Source of the DNA: Defluviitaleaceae bacterium
Lineage (GTDB): Bacteria > Bacillota > Clostridia > Lachnospirales > UBA5962
DNA length: 43,583 nucleotides
Assembly: GCA_009778165.1 (NCBI GenBank)
Contig: WRKF01000185.1
Location: forward strand, 1 to 43,583
Direction of reading: 5' to 3'
Shown: positions 16,924 through 25,255 of the stretch, one piece after another
Layout of the letters: each line of letters starts with the position of its first letter
Numbering within the stretch: position 1 is the first letter of the stretch
Notes under the pieces: model-generated
Told to the model about the DNA's origin: nothing
The model's database searches: none
Seen by the model: only the letters and a program-made list of their open reading frames with translations
Translations under genes and position numbers: made by a program

Positions 16924-16968
16924 TTCTTAATGTTTCTCATTGTCCTTACTGCCCTTATTTCCCTTATG
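16924..16968. repeat. degenerate 9-nt tandem repeat in the flhG-cheC spacer
   Basis: Five 9-nt steps on the plus strand: TTCTTAATG, TTTCTCATT, GTCCTTACT, GCCCTTATT, TCCCTTATG. Nearby (about 16888-16908) an 8-nt unit CTATTTTT is repeated about 2.5 times. The spacer (16831-16972) otherwise holds only the cheC SD. Confidence 0.5.
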
Positions 16969-16972
16969 TCTC

Positions 16973-17848
16973 CTACCTTGAAAACAAGCTCAAAAATCTA
17001 TCAATAAAGCTCCGTGTGCCACTCCCGGTTGCAAATCTGTTCTCCGAGCTAAGGAGCATGTTACAAATTTCCTGTATACTCTTTGCAGAAGGAGATTTTG
17101 GATACAGCAAGTTAAGAGGTTCTTGTTTTTTCACAGCTCTTAACAAAAAATTGTCGTCCGGTATAAAGCCTAACAACTTTAGCTCTAACCCTAAAAATCT
17201 GTGACTTACTCTATTTAGCTTAGAATAAATCTCTTCCCCTTCTCTGCGGTTATCTATACGGTTTATCACTATAAACATTTCCGGCATTGTTTTTAGGCTT
17301 TTTAATATTTTTATCATAGCATAAGCATCTGTAAGAGCCGTTGGTTCAGGAGTCGTTATTATTATCGTCTCCTGAGATGCCTTTACCATATTAATAACTT
17401 GATGAGAAGCTCCCGCACCTGTATCTATAAGTACAATATCGTAGTTTTCATCAAAATATGTAAAACTTTCCAAAAAAAAGTCTACTTGCTTTTCATTTAG
17501 AGCGGCCAAATCCGCAAATCCGGAACCCCCGGAAACAAGAGAGATTCCTGCCGGTCCATCAATTATTATTTCGCTGATCGTACTTTCTCCCCGCAACACA
17601 TTTAGCAGAGATTTTCCGGGTACAACCCCAAAGAGTACCTCTATATTTGCCATAGCAAAATCAGCGTCTATTATAATCACCCTGTTACCTGCTTTGCTAA
17701 GACAAATAGCCAAGTTCAGGGTGAAATTACTTTTCCCTACTCCGCCTTTTCCGCTAGTAACAGTTATTAGGCGATTTTTAAAGGAAAAAGTCTTTTCTAT
17801 ATTTTTTGTATATACCAAATCGCGAAGCTTGTTGGCTTGATCCATCAT
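16973..17848 (-). CDS. flhG: MinD-like flagellar number regulator FlhG (YlxH)
   Basis: 291-aa ParA/MinD ATPase that limits and places flagella, acting with FlhF. It has the deviant Walker A GKGGVGKS (33-40), DADFAMANIEVLFG, and LIDTGAG. The N-terminal DQANKLR (from residue 3) is the FlhF-activating DQAxxLR motif. The start overlaps the flhF stop (ATGA); a second Met directly follows and could equally be used. Confidence 0.95.
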   Translation of the reverse strand: MMDQANKLRDLVYTKNIEKTFSFKNRLITVTSGKGGVGKSNFTLNLAICLSKAGNRVIIIDADFAMANIEVLFGVVPGKSLLNVLRGESTISEIIIDGPAGISLVSGGSGFADLAALNEKQVDFFLESFTYFDENYDIVLIDTGAGASHQVINMVKASQETIIITTPEPTALTDAYAMIKILKSLKTMPEMFIVINRIDNRREGEEIYSKLNRVSHRFLGLELKLLGFIPDDNFLLRAVKKQEPLNLLYPKSPSAKSIQEICNMLLSSENRFATGSGTRSFIDRFLSLFSR

Positions 17849-19224
17849 AACCCCGTTTCTAATCCCAGCAATGCTTTTGCTATCTTTTCTGGTCTAAGAA
17901 GTTCTATATCATCAGGCACGTTCTGCCCTGTTGTAATATATACTACTTCCAACCCCATTGTGTAGCAAAGATTAAATATACTGCCGTAGCTTGTTGTTTC
18001 GTCAAACTTTGTTAATATAAGCCTAAATATACCAATATCTGAATATGTGCTTATTATGTTGACCAAATCTTCATATTTTGTCGTCATGCTAAGAACCAAA
18101 TACTTTTCGCTGTTATCCGGCGATTCGTCAATGAGTTCTTTTAAATCCAACAAATTACCTTTGTTTTTGTGAGAGCGACCGGCAGTATCTACAAAAACAA
18201 TGTCTTTTGTCAACCGCATTTGCCCTGCAATATTTATAAAATCGCCTTTTTCGTAAACTACACCTATATCAAGGTTCAATATTTCCGCATACACTTTCAA
18301 CTGCTCAACAGCAGCTATACGATACGTATCCGCTGTAATAAGGCCAACTTTTACATTTTGCTCCAAAACAAGACGGGAAGCCAGCTTAGCAATAGTAGTA
18401 GTTTTTCCCACTCCGGTAGGTCCGACAAAAAACACAAACATTGCATCATCTTGTCTAATTATTGGAGAGGGTTCTTTTATTGTGCTTAATATTGTATTGT
18501 AAACTTGTGCAGCCACAAACGATATATTCAGCGTTTTTTCGCTCTCAACAGAGTTTATAACTCGAGACAGCACTTCTCTTGCAATATTGTCAAGCACACC
18601 TTGGTTTATCAGGGCTTCATAAAAGTTTTGTATTATGCGATTTTCAAATATACGGTACGTGTTTTCTTTAAACTCCGATGCACTAAGGCGACGAGACATA
18701 CCTTCCAACATGCTTTCCAAATATTGTATACGCTGGTGTTCTGCTGCCGAATCTTGTGCTTCTTTCGCCTCGGAGCCGTTGGCCACTACTTGATCTGCTT
18801 CGTCTTTTCTTTCAGCCTCTTTAGGTGTTTCGGCTATCTCGGTTTCTTTTTCTCTTTCGGTTTCTCTTTCAACTTTTCTTTCAACTTCTATTTCATCATC
18901 TGTTGTCGTTTCTTCTTTTATTTCCTTCTTTATTTCTTCTTTTATCGCTTTTTTTATCTCTTCTTTTATTATATCCTTTTTTATTTCTTCCTTTATTTCT
19001 TCTTCTGCCTGCAACCTAGCTTCAAACAGATCATCTGCGACATTTTTTGACTCGTCCACTTCATAGGCGGCAGTAACAATATATCCGCCTTTTTTTTTGA
19101 ACCAAAGAAACCCGGTGTCAGGCTGTTTTTTTATATCAAGTATCAAAGCGCTTGGACCGCAAATCTCTTTTATTTTGTCTACAGCTTCTCTTTCTGTTTT
19201 AGCAACAACTTTTTTTATTTTCAT
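17845..19224 (-). CDS. flhF: flagellar SRP-type GTPase FlhF
   Basis: 459 aa. A short N-terminal domain (1-60) is followed by a low-complexity Lys/Glu linker (about 70-145, with repeated KEEIKK-type units), an N-domain helix bundle (about 160-255) and an SRP G domain: P-loop GPTGVGKTT (from 268), LITADTYRIAA, DTAGR (346-350), TKFDE (405-409). FlhF recruits early flagellar components and sets site and number. It lies 3 nt after flhA. The linker is longer and more repetitive than in Bacillus FlhF. Confidence 0.95.
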   Translation of the reverse strand: MKIKKVVAKTEREAVDKIKEICGPSALILDIKKQPDTGFLWFKKKGGYIVTAAYEVDESKNVADDLFEARLQAEEEIKEEIKKDIIKEEIKKAIKEEIKKEIKEETTTDDEIEVERKVERETEREKETEIAETPKEAERKDEADQVVANGSEAKEAQDSAAEHQRIQYLESMLEGMSRRLSASEFKENTYRIFENRIIQNFYEALINQGVLDNIAREVLSRVINSVESEKTLNISFVAAQVYNTILSTIKEPSPIIRQDDAMFVFFVGPTGVGKTTTIAKLASRLVLEQNVKVGLITADTYRIAAVEQLKVYAEILNLDIGVVYEKGDFINIAGQMRLTKDIVFVDTAGRSHKNKGNLLDLKELIDESPDNSEKYLVLSMTTKYEDLVNIISTYSDIGIFRLILTKFDETTSYGSIFNLCYTMGLEVVYITTGQNVPDDIELLRPEKIAKALLGLETGL

Positions 19225-19227
19225 AGA

Positions 19228-21270
19228 TTACACACTCACCATACCTACAGACTGAATATCCGCAGTTGGTTCCAGCTCATTGTAACTTAAAACAACCAAA
19301 TCCGGCACGTTTTGCTCTACTAACCTTTTAAAATATGTTCGGACAATCGGCGAAGTTAATATAATGGGTGTAATGCCCATAGATGTTAGCTTAACAACTT
19401 CTTTGTTTAGACTATCAAATATCTTTTGAGTTGTTGTCGGGTCAAGAGCAATATATGAGCCTTGCTCTGTTTGCTGCACATTACCCATTATTTGTTGCTC
19501 AAGCTCCGGATCTAATGTGATTACTGTGTTCATCTCACTATCAAAGTAGCGTTGGGATATTGAACGACGAAGTGCCTGGCGTACATATTCCGTTAACATA
19601 TCCGGATCGCGGGTAGCTGTTGCATAATCTGCCAATGTTTCCAATATTGTCACCAAATCTCTTATAGATATACTTTCTCTAAGTAGATTAGCAAGCACCT
19701 TTTGTACTTCCCCAACTGTCATAAGTTTTGGTATAAGCTCATCCAACAATACAGGGTGGGTTTCCCGCACATTATCAATAAGCACCTGCACATCTTGCCT
19801 TGTTAACAGTTCTGCAAGATTATCTCTAATAACTTCTGTAAGATGAGTCGCAATAATAGCCGGAGCGTCCACAACAGTGTATCCCAAGGCTTCAGCTCGC
19901 TCCCTTTGGCTTTCATTTATCCACAGTGCCGGCAAACCAAGGTACGGTTCTACAGTTTCTATACCATCTATTTCTTCCTCTACATAACCGGGGTTCATAG
20001 CCATATAGTGATCAAACAATATATCACTACCGGCAACCTCTGCCCCCTTTATAAAGATTTTGTATTGGTTGGGTGGAAGTTTAATGTCATCTCGCAAGCG
20101 GATAATAGGGACAATAGCCCCAAGCTCCATAACAATTTGACGGCGTATCATAACAACCCTATCTAACAAGTCGCCTCCTTGATTTGCATCTACCAACGGT
20201 ATAAGACCGTATCCAAAAACAAGTAGTATAGACTCTACATTAAGCAAAGATACAACATTTTCCGGTCTTCTTGCGGATTCCACATCTTCATCTCCTACTG
20301 CCAGCTCCTCTTCCAGTGCAACAACCTGCTCTCTTCTACGAATAACAGTTGCCATATAAAGTAGAGCACCACCAAAACCTAGAAAAATAGCTGTGTTCAT
20401 TGGGGTGAGTAACCCAATACCAATCATTGCTACACCGGCTATATACATGGCGATTGGTTGTCCGAAAAGCTGCTTGCCCAGGGTAGATGAAACATCACTT
20501 TCTCCTGCTGCTTTTGTAACGATGAATCCGGTTGCTACACTCATAAGCAGTGCAGGAATCTGACCTACCAAACCATCACCAATTGTCATAAGTGAATATA
20601 GTGCAAAAGCCTCTCCTAACGGCAATGCCTCACCAGTTCCAACCCCGAGCGCCCCTATTACAGTACCAGCAATAAGGTTTACAAGGGTAATAAGTATGGC
20701 AGCAATGGCATCACCTTTTACAAACTTTGTCGCACCATCCATATTACCATAAAAGTTAGCCTCTTCTTGAATTTTTATACGACGCTCTTTGGCCTCTTTT
20801 TCATCTATAATTCCTGTGTTAAGGTCGGCATCTATAGCCATTTGCTTTCCCGGCATAGCGTCTAAGGTAAAACGAGCCCCAACTTCTGCAACCCTTTCAG
20901 CACCTTTTGTTATAACCAAAAAGTTTACAATAACCAAAATAGTAAAAATAACAATACCCACAACCAAGTTGCCACCAACAACAAAAGCCCCAAACGTGTC
21001 TATTACTACACCGGCATAGCCCTCACCCAAAATAAGCCGGGTAGCGGAAAGGTTAAGGACCACCCTAAACAGTGTCATAATTAAAATTATAGTAGGAAAC
21101 ATAGACATTTGTAATGCTTCCTTTGAATATAACGCATCAAGCAAAACAATCATGCTTATCATTATGTTAACAATAAGCAAAAAGTCCATAAGAGGGGGGG
21201 TGGGTGGTATTATTATTACACCAATTAAGGCAATTACAAAAACTCCTAATAGTGCTTCTTTAAATCTCAT
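19228..21270 (-). CDS. flhA: flagellar export gate protein FlhA
   Basis: 680 aa, normal length. The N-terminal half has about eight membrane segments, with the FHIPEP-family signature GARFTLDAMPGKQMAIDADL at 131-150. The C-terminal half (about 325-680) is the cytoplasmic docking platform for export substrates and chaperones. It forms the nonameric ring of the type III gate. AGGAGG (21275-21280) precedes the ATG and overlaps a perfect 12-nt palindrome. Confidence 0.96.
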   Translation of the reverse strand: MRFKEALLGVFVIALIGVIIIPPTPPLMDFLLIVNIMISMIVLLDALYSKEALQMSMFPTIILIMTLFRVVLNLSATRLILGEGYAGVVIDTFGAFVVGGNLVVGIVIFTILVIVNFLVITKGAERVAEVGARFTLDAMPGKQMAIDADLNTGIIDEKEAKERRIKIQEEANFYGNMDGATKFVKGDAIAAILITLVNLIAGTVIGALGVGTGEALPLGEAFALYSLMTIGDGLVGQIPALLMSVATGFIVTKAAGESDVSSTLGKQLFGQPIAMYIAGVAMIGIGLLTPMNTAIFLGFGGALLYMATVIRRREQVVALEEELAVGDEDVESARRPENVVSLLNVESILLVFGYGLIPLVDANQGGDLLDRVVMIRRQIVMELGAIVPIIRLRDDIKLPPNQYKIFIKGAEVAGSDILFDHYMAMNPGYVEEEIDGIETVEPYLGLPALWINESQRERAEALGYTVVDAPAIIATHLTEVIRDNLAELLTRQDVQVLIDNVRETHPVLLDELIPKLMTVGEVQKVLANLLRESISIRDLVTILETLADYATATRDPDMLTEYVRQALRRSISQRYFDSEMNTVITLDPELEQQIMGNVQQTEQGSYIALDPTTTQKIFDSLNKEVVKLTSMGITPIILTSPIVRTYFKRLVEQNVPDLVVLSYNELEPTADIQSVGMVSV

Positions 21271-21278
21271 TTTGCCTC

Positions 21279-21290
21279 CTGCTATAGCAG
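21279..21290. promoter_or_regulatory. 12-nt palindrome overlapping the flhA ribosome binding site
   Basis: CTGCTATAGCAG is a perfect palindrome whose last bases belong to the AGGAGG of flhA. In RNA it can form only a short stem, but it could mask the SD or be a protein site. The rest of the 136-nt flhB-flhA spacer shows nothing clear. Confidence 0.35.
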
Positions 21291-21406
21291 TTACATTTTA
21301 AATTAATTACTTAAAGCTACGCTAAAACTACTAAATTTAGGGAGCTATCCCACTCAGCTTTATTTTAAAAAGGGTCAGAATTTCGTGGAATAGCTGTATA
21401 GGGAGA

Positions 21407-22546
21407 TTAAGCTACATTTTTCAATCTATATACATAGGCAAGAACTTCTGCTACTGCTTTATAAAGCTCTTCCGGTATTTCCTGTCCAACTTCTACAGCG
21501 GCATACAACGCTCTTGCCAATTGCACATTCTCCACCAATGGGATATTGTTTTCCCTCCCAATGGTTTGTATACGTTTCGCCAGATGGTCTATACCTTTCG
21601 CAACCACCCGCGGAGCAGTTGCCGCACTTTCCCTATCATATGACAGAGCAACAGCGTAGTGGGTAGGGTTTGTAATAATAACATCGGCTTGTGGTATACC
21701 TTGCATCATGCGTCGCATACCCGCCTCCTGCATTCTTCTGCGGATAGCCCTTTTAATTTGCGGATCACCTTCGGTCTGTTTAAACTCGTCCTTTTTTTCT
21801 TGCTTGCTCATCCGCAAATCTTTTTCATGTTTGTACTTTTGAAAAGCATAGTCTATCGCGGCGATAAATATAAACCATGCACCTATAGTAATCCCTAATC
21901 TAACCAAAAGGCTTCCAATATATGTAATACTGTTCAAAACAGACATCTGCATAATTAGCAATATATTTTCTATTTCATTGGCTAAAAAGAAAAAGACAAC
22001 CAAACCAATAACAGTTATTTTCAAAAGAGATTTTACAAGCTCCATTAAAGAACGCAGGGAAAACATTCTTTTTAAACCTGAAATAGGATTTATTTTGTTA
22101 AATTTCGGTGGTATAACCGGCTTCCATGTTGGATTCCAACCAACCTGAATCAAATTCACAACAATTGTAAAAACAAGGGTTATAGCCAACAAAGGGGCAC
22201 CAATAAGCAAAACCTGCGTAAACATATACGCAAGAAGATCAGCCGCAAAATGAGCATCCTGGATATTTTCATACATTAGCCACTGGTTAAACACAGTGTG
22301 AAAAACACCGGTTACGCCTGTAAGGATGTGCATTGCAAAAAGCTGGAAACTAAAGAAACCTACAATATAAGTAAAAGCAGTAGATATTTCTTGACTCTTC
22401 GCAACTTGACCCTCATCTCTGGATTTACTGCGTTTTTTCGGGGTAGCCTTTTCTGTCTTTTCACCCACGAAAAGACTCAGATTTATTTTTAATAGCATAC
22501 TATTTTTTATACTATCTTTCATATTATATTCCATGCTATCTTTCAT
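21407..22546 (-). CDS. flhB: flagellar export switch protein FlhB
   Basis: 379 aa from the preferred ATG. The family core begins MLLKINLSLF...GEKTEKATPKKR, then four membrane segments, a charged linker and the autocleaved NPTH (about 293-296), which switches export from hook to filament substrates. The core-aligned start would be the ATG at 22498, but it has no SD. The ATG at 22546 has GGGG 6 nt upstream, and the frame even reaches a GTG at 22558. The extra N-terminus is built from 24-nt repeats (MKDSMEYN, MKDSIKNS), so a recent expansion may have added starts. Function is not in doubt; the exact start is. Confidence 0.93.
   Translation of the reverse strand: MKDSMEYNMKDSIKNSMLLKINLSLFVGEKTEKATPKKRSKSRDEGQVAKSQEISTAFTYIVGFFSFQLFAMHILTGVTGVFHTVFNQWLMYENIQDAHFAADLLAYMFTQVLLIGAPLLAITLVFTIVVNLIQVGWNPTWKPVIPPKFNKINPISGLKRMFSLRSLMELVKSLLKITVIGLVVFFFLANEIENILLIMQMSVLNSITYIGSLLVRLGITIGAWFIFIAAIDYAFQKYKHEKDLRMSKQEKKDEFKQTEGDPQIKRAIRRRMQEAGMRRMMQGIPQADVIITNPTHYAVALSYDRESAATAPRVVAKGIDHLAKRIQTIGRENNIPLVENVQLARALYAAVEVGQEIPEELYKAVAEVLAYVYRLKNVA
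22499..22546 (-). repeat. 24-nt tandem repeat at the start of flhB
   Basis: Two 24-nt units (minus strand, both beginning ATGAAAGATAG) encode MKDSMEYN and MKDSIKNS. The next codons, ATGCTATTAAAAATAAATC, look like a third, more diverged unit and coincide with the conserved FlhB start. Confidence 0.6.
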
Positions 22547-22588
22547 AATTAGCCCCACTAATTCTTTCCAATTAACTTCATTAGCCCC

Positions 22589-23419
22589 TTAATTAACCAA
22601 CTGAGCCATAAAGTAGACTATTATTGTTTCCAAAGCATCAAAAGCAAGATAAAAGAAAGTGCCAAAAACACTAGCGAAAACCGGTATCATCACAAACACC
22701 ATCAATATTGCCAGTGTCATACGGACAGGTATACCTACCACAAACATATTCATTTGCGGCATAGATTTCAGCAACAGACCCAACCCCATATTTATTACGA
22801 GAGTTCCCCCAACAATCGGCATGGCTATTTGGAAAGCTAGATAAAGTGTAGAAACAATCAGGGAAATTACAAATTGAGGAATACCGGGTTGTTCAAAAAA
22901 TGCTACAGTGCCGAGTGGTATAAGCTGAAACCCATGAAAAAAAGTCATCAATATACGGTTCAGCCCACCCGTTATCACAAGCAGTGTTAACAACATCAAG
23001 TATAACAGATTCCCCATAACGGGAACTTGTATCTCCCCGGATGGGTCTACCATACTAATCATGTTAAAACCAACAGAATCGTCAATAAACTGACCAATCA
23101 AGTATGCTATAGTAAGTATAACATAAACAACATACGCCAAAGTAAAGCCAATTAAAAATTCTGTAACAACAAGCCAAGTAAAAGCTACTATACTATCGTC
23201 TATCGCAATATCTGCACTGCTGTAAATACCGCTAGTATATATCATAAAAGCAAACCCAACAGTAGCCGCCATGCGTATAACTGTCGGTATATTACCACTG
23301 GAGAATATGGGCAATATTACAAAAAAACCAACAAGCCTAACAATTATCAAAAGAAAAAGTTCTATATTTTCAAATATTTCAATCAGAAAGTATAAATCAT
23401 CTAAAAAAAACTCATTCAT
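22589..23419 (-). CDS. fliR: flagellar export gate protein FliR
   Basis: 276-aa integral membrane protein with about six hydrophobic segments and the FliR-typical GFAFMIYTSG, GQFIDDSVGFNM and GLNRILMTFFHGFQLIP blocks. It forms the FliPQR export pore. The gene follows fliQ by 5 nt and has no convincing SD, so translation is probably coupled to fliQ. Confidence 0.95.
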   Translation of the reverse strand: MNEFFLDDLYFLIEIFENIELFLLIIVRLVGFFVILPIFSSGNIPTVIRMAATVGFAFMIYTSGIYSSADIAIDDSIVAFTWLVVTEFLIGFTLAYVVYVILTIAYLIGQFIDDSVGFNMISMVDPSGEIQVPVMGNLLYLMLLTLLVITGGLNRILMTFFHGFQLIPLGTVAFFEQPGIPQFVISLIVSTLYLAFQIAMPIVGGTLVINMGLGLLLKSMPQMNMFVVGIPVRMTLAILMVFVMIPVFASVFGTFFYLAFDALETIIVYFMAQLVN

Positions 23420-23424
23420 TGTTG

Positions 23425-23706
23425 TTATTGCCCAACGCTATGTATAACCCCTGGTATGGTTTCAAACAGTGCTATTGTAAATTCTTGTAATGAATTTACC
23501 ATAAAGTAGCCAAAAAATATTATTGAAAAAAGAACAGCAATAATTTTCGGCACAAAAGCCATTGTAGGTTCTTGTATGGATGTAACCGCTTGGAAAATGC
23601 TAACTAAAATACCAACAGTAAGACCTATAACAAGCGGCGGTGCACCAACAGCAATAACAGTCAAAATGGCATTTTGCAAAATATCTATTACAAGTTCTTG
23701 CGACAT
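23425..23706 (-). CDS. fliQ: flagellar export gate protein FliQ
   Basis: 93 aa with two membrane helices (about 15-38 and 52-72) and the FliQ pattern GAPPLVIGLTVGILVSIFQA followed by SIQEPTMAFVPKI. GGAGG precedes the ATG. It lies between fliP and fliR as usual. Confidence 0.95.
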   Translation of the reverse strand: MSQELVIDILQNAILTVIAVGAPPLVIGLTVGILVSIFQAVTSIQEPTMAFVPKIIAVLFSIIFFGYFMVNSLQEFTIALFETIPGVIHSVGQ

Positions 23707-23716
23707 ACTACCTCCG

Positions 23717-24535
23717 TCACATATAAAATGTGTCTATTAAAATCTCTATAACAAGAGACCACCCATCTACCAGTATGAAGAGCAACAACTTAAATGGTGT
23801 ACTAATCATTGCCGGAGGCAACATCATCATACCCATTCCCATAAGCACAGATGCCACAATCATATCTATAACTATGAAAGGTATAAACAGGAAAAAACCA
23901 AACAAAAACCCTCTAACAAGCTCTCCCAAAATAAATGCCGGTATAAGAACGCGCAACGACACATCTTCGTAAGTCGTTATTGGTTCTTCGGCAAGACCAG
24001 CAAAAAAAGCCAAATTGGTCAAGTCTATGTTGCGGAGCATAAATTCCCTAAAGGGTTGTATACCTATTTCCAACGCCTCTGCCTGTGTTATCTCGCCTGC
24101 GGTATAGGGTGCAAAAGCCTCTTCCTGGACTTGCATAAAAGTAGAGCCCATGATAAAGAATGTTAGAAAAAGGGCCAAACCAATTAAAATCTGATTTGGC
24201 GGCATTTGACCTGTGCCTAATGCGGAACGCAAAAAATGCAACACAATAATTATCCTTGTGAAGGATGTTATCATTATGAGCAATGTTGGAGCTAAGGCAA
24301 TCAGTGTAAACAAAAATATCAACTGCACGGCAGAAGAAGCCTGTATTGACTCTCCCGCAAAATCTATCGTGAACAGTGGATCCAGCTCTTGCTCTGCTAA
24401 CCAATCTTGTATTGTTTGTGGATCTATAACGTTTTGGTCTATAAGGTCTTGAATATTTGCGGCTCTTACAGTTTGGGTAGTAAAAAAAACAAAAAATAAT
24501 AAAGCCACTATAAAAAAACTATTCTTTACTGTCAT
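23717..24535 (-). CDS. fliP: flagellar export gate protein FliP
   Basis: 272 aa. A cleavable signal peptide (hydrophobic 6-18, VRAA) is followed by the mature protein with four membrane segments. FliP signatures TRIIIVLHFLRSALGTGQMP and PFIVIDMIVASVLMGMGMMM are complete. The frame starts at 24562, but the ATG at 24533-24535 is preferred: it gives the expected signal peptide and has AAGG 8 nt upstream. It overlaps the fliO end by 17 nt. Confidence 0.95.
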   Translation of the reverse strand: MTVKNSFFIVALLFFVFFTTQTVRAANIQDLIDQNVIDPQTIQDWLAEQELDPLFTIDFAGESIQASSAVQLIFLFTLIALAPTLLIMITSFTRIIIVLHFLRSALGTGQMPPNQILIGLALFLTFFIMGSTFMQVQEEAFAPYTAGEITQAEALEIGIQPFREFMLRNIDLTNLAFFAGLAEEPITTYEDVSLRVLIPAFILGELVRGFLFGFFLFIPFIVIDMIVASVLMGMGMMMLPPAMISTPFKLLLFILVDGWSLVIEILIDTFYM

Positions 24536-24875
24536 CCTGCTCGCCTTTTCTCGTATATCCATCCAGATATTTTTTGAAAGGTGTCTGAAAATTTTCCATC
24601 GGTGACACCGTTATATTGTTACTATCCACATTTTGCAAAAAGGTGATATTTTCTTTTGTAATGCCAACAAGTATATAATTTGTGCCTATCTGTAAAATGC
24701 AAATACTGCCTTGATGACCAACGCCAATACTTTCTATTATTTTTATATTTCTATTGTTAAACCCCCGTAGCCTTTGACCGGCTACAAAGCGAGTAACAAA
24801 AATTGCAAGTACCACAACAAAAGCCAATGCCAACAAAAACCCAAACGTTTGGGTAAGAGTCATAAACCCTGGCAT
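24519..24875 (-). CDS. fliO: flagellar biosynthesis protein FliO (FliZ)
   Basis: 118 aa with one membrane segment (about 9-29), then a FliO domain with RGFNNRNIKIIESIGVGHQGSI and YILVGIT blocks. FliO helps FliP assemble. It begins with the ATG overlapping the cheY stop (TAATG). Positional equivalent of Bacillus fliZ. Confidence 0.88.
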   Translation of the reverse strand: MPGFMTLTQTFGFLLALAFVVVLAIFVTRFVAGQRLRGFNNRNIKIIESIGVGHQGSICILQIGTNYILVGITKENITFLQNVDSNNITVSPMENFQTPFKKYLDGYTRKGEQDDSKE

Positions 24876-25237
24876 TACCCAATAACCTTTTGCACAGCTT
24901 CCAACACCCTAGTGGGTTGGAAGGGTTTAACAATAAAATCCCTTGCACCTGCTTGTATGCTTTCAACTACCATGGACTGTTGACCCATGGCGGAACACAT
25001 AACGATAAGGGCATTTGGATCGGCTGCCTTTATGCCTTTTGCAGCAGCTATACCATCCATTTCAGGCATGGTTATATCTAATATAGTGAGATTAGGCTTT
25101 AGTTCTTTATATTTTTCTATGGCCTGTAAGCCGTTTTCGGCTTCACCTACTATGGCATAGCCGTTTTTAGTTAAAATATCTTTAAGCATCATTCTCATGA
25201 AAGCCGCATCGTCTACTAAAAGTATGTTTTTAGACAT
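24875..25237 (-). CDS. cheY: chemotaxis response regulator CheY
   Basis: 120-aa single receiver domain. Acidic pair Asp9/Asp10, phosphorylated Asp54 (TILDITMPEMDG), Ser82 (MCSAMG) and Lys104 (FIVKPFQP) are all present. In this lineage CheY-P binds FliM and is dephosphorylated by FliY and CheC, both encoded here. It sits between fliY and fliO as in Bacillus. AAAGGAG precedes the ATG. Confidence 0.95.
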   Translation of the reverse strand: MSKNILLVDDAAFMRMMLKDILTKNGYAIVGEAENGLQAIEKYKELKPNLTILDITMPEMDGIAAAKGIKAADPNALIVMCSAMGQQSMVVESIQAGARDFIVKPFQPTRVLEAVQKVIG

Positions 25238-25255
25238 TTACTGTACACTCCTTTA

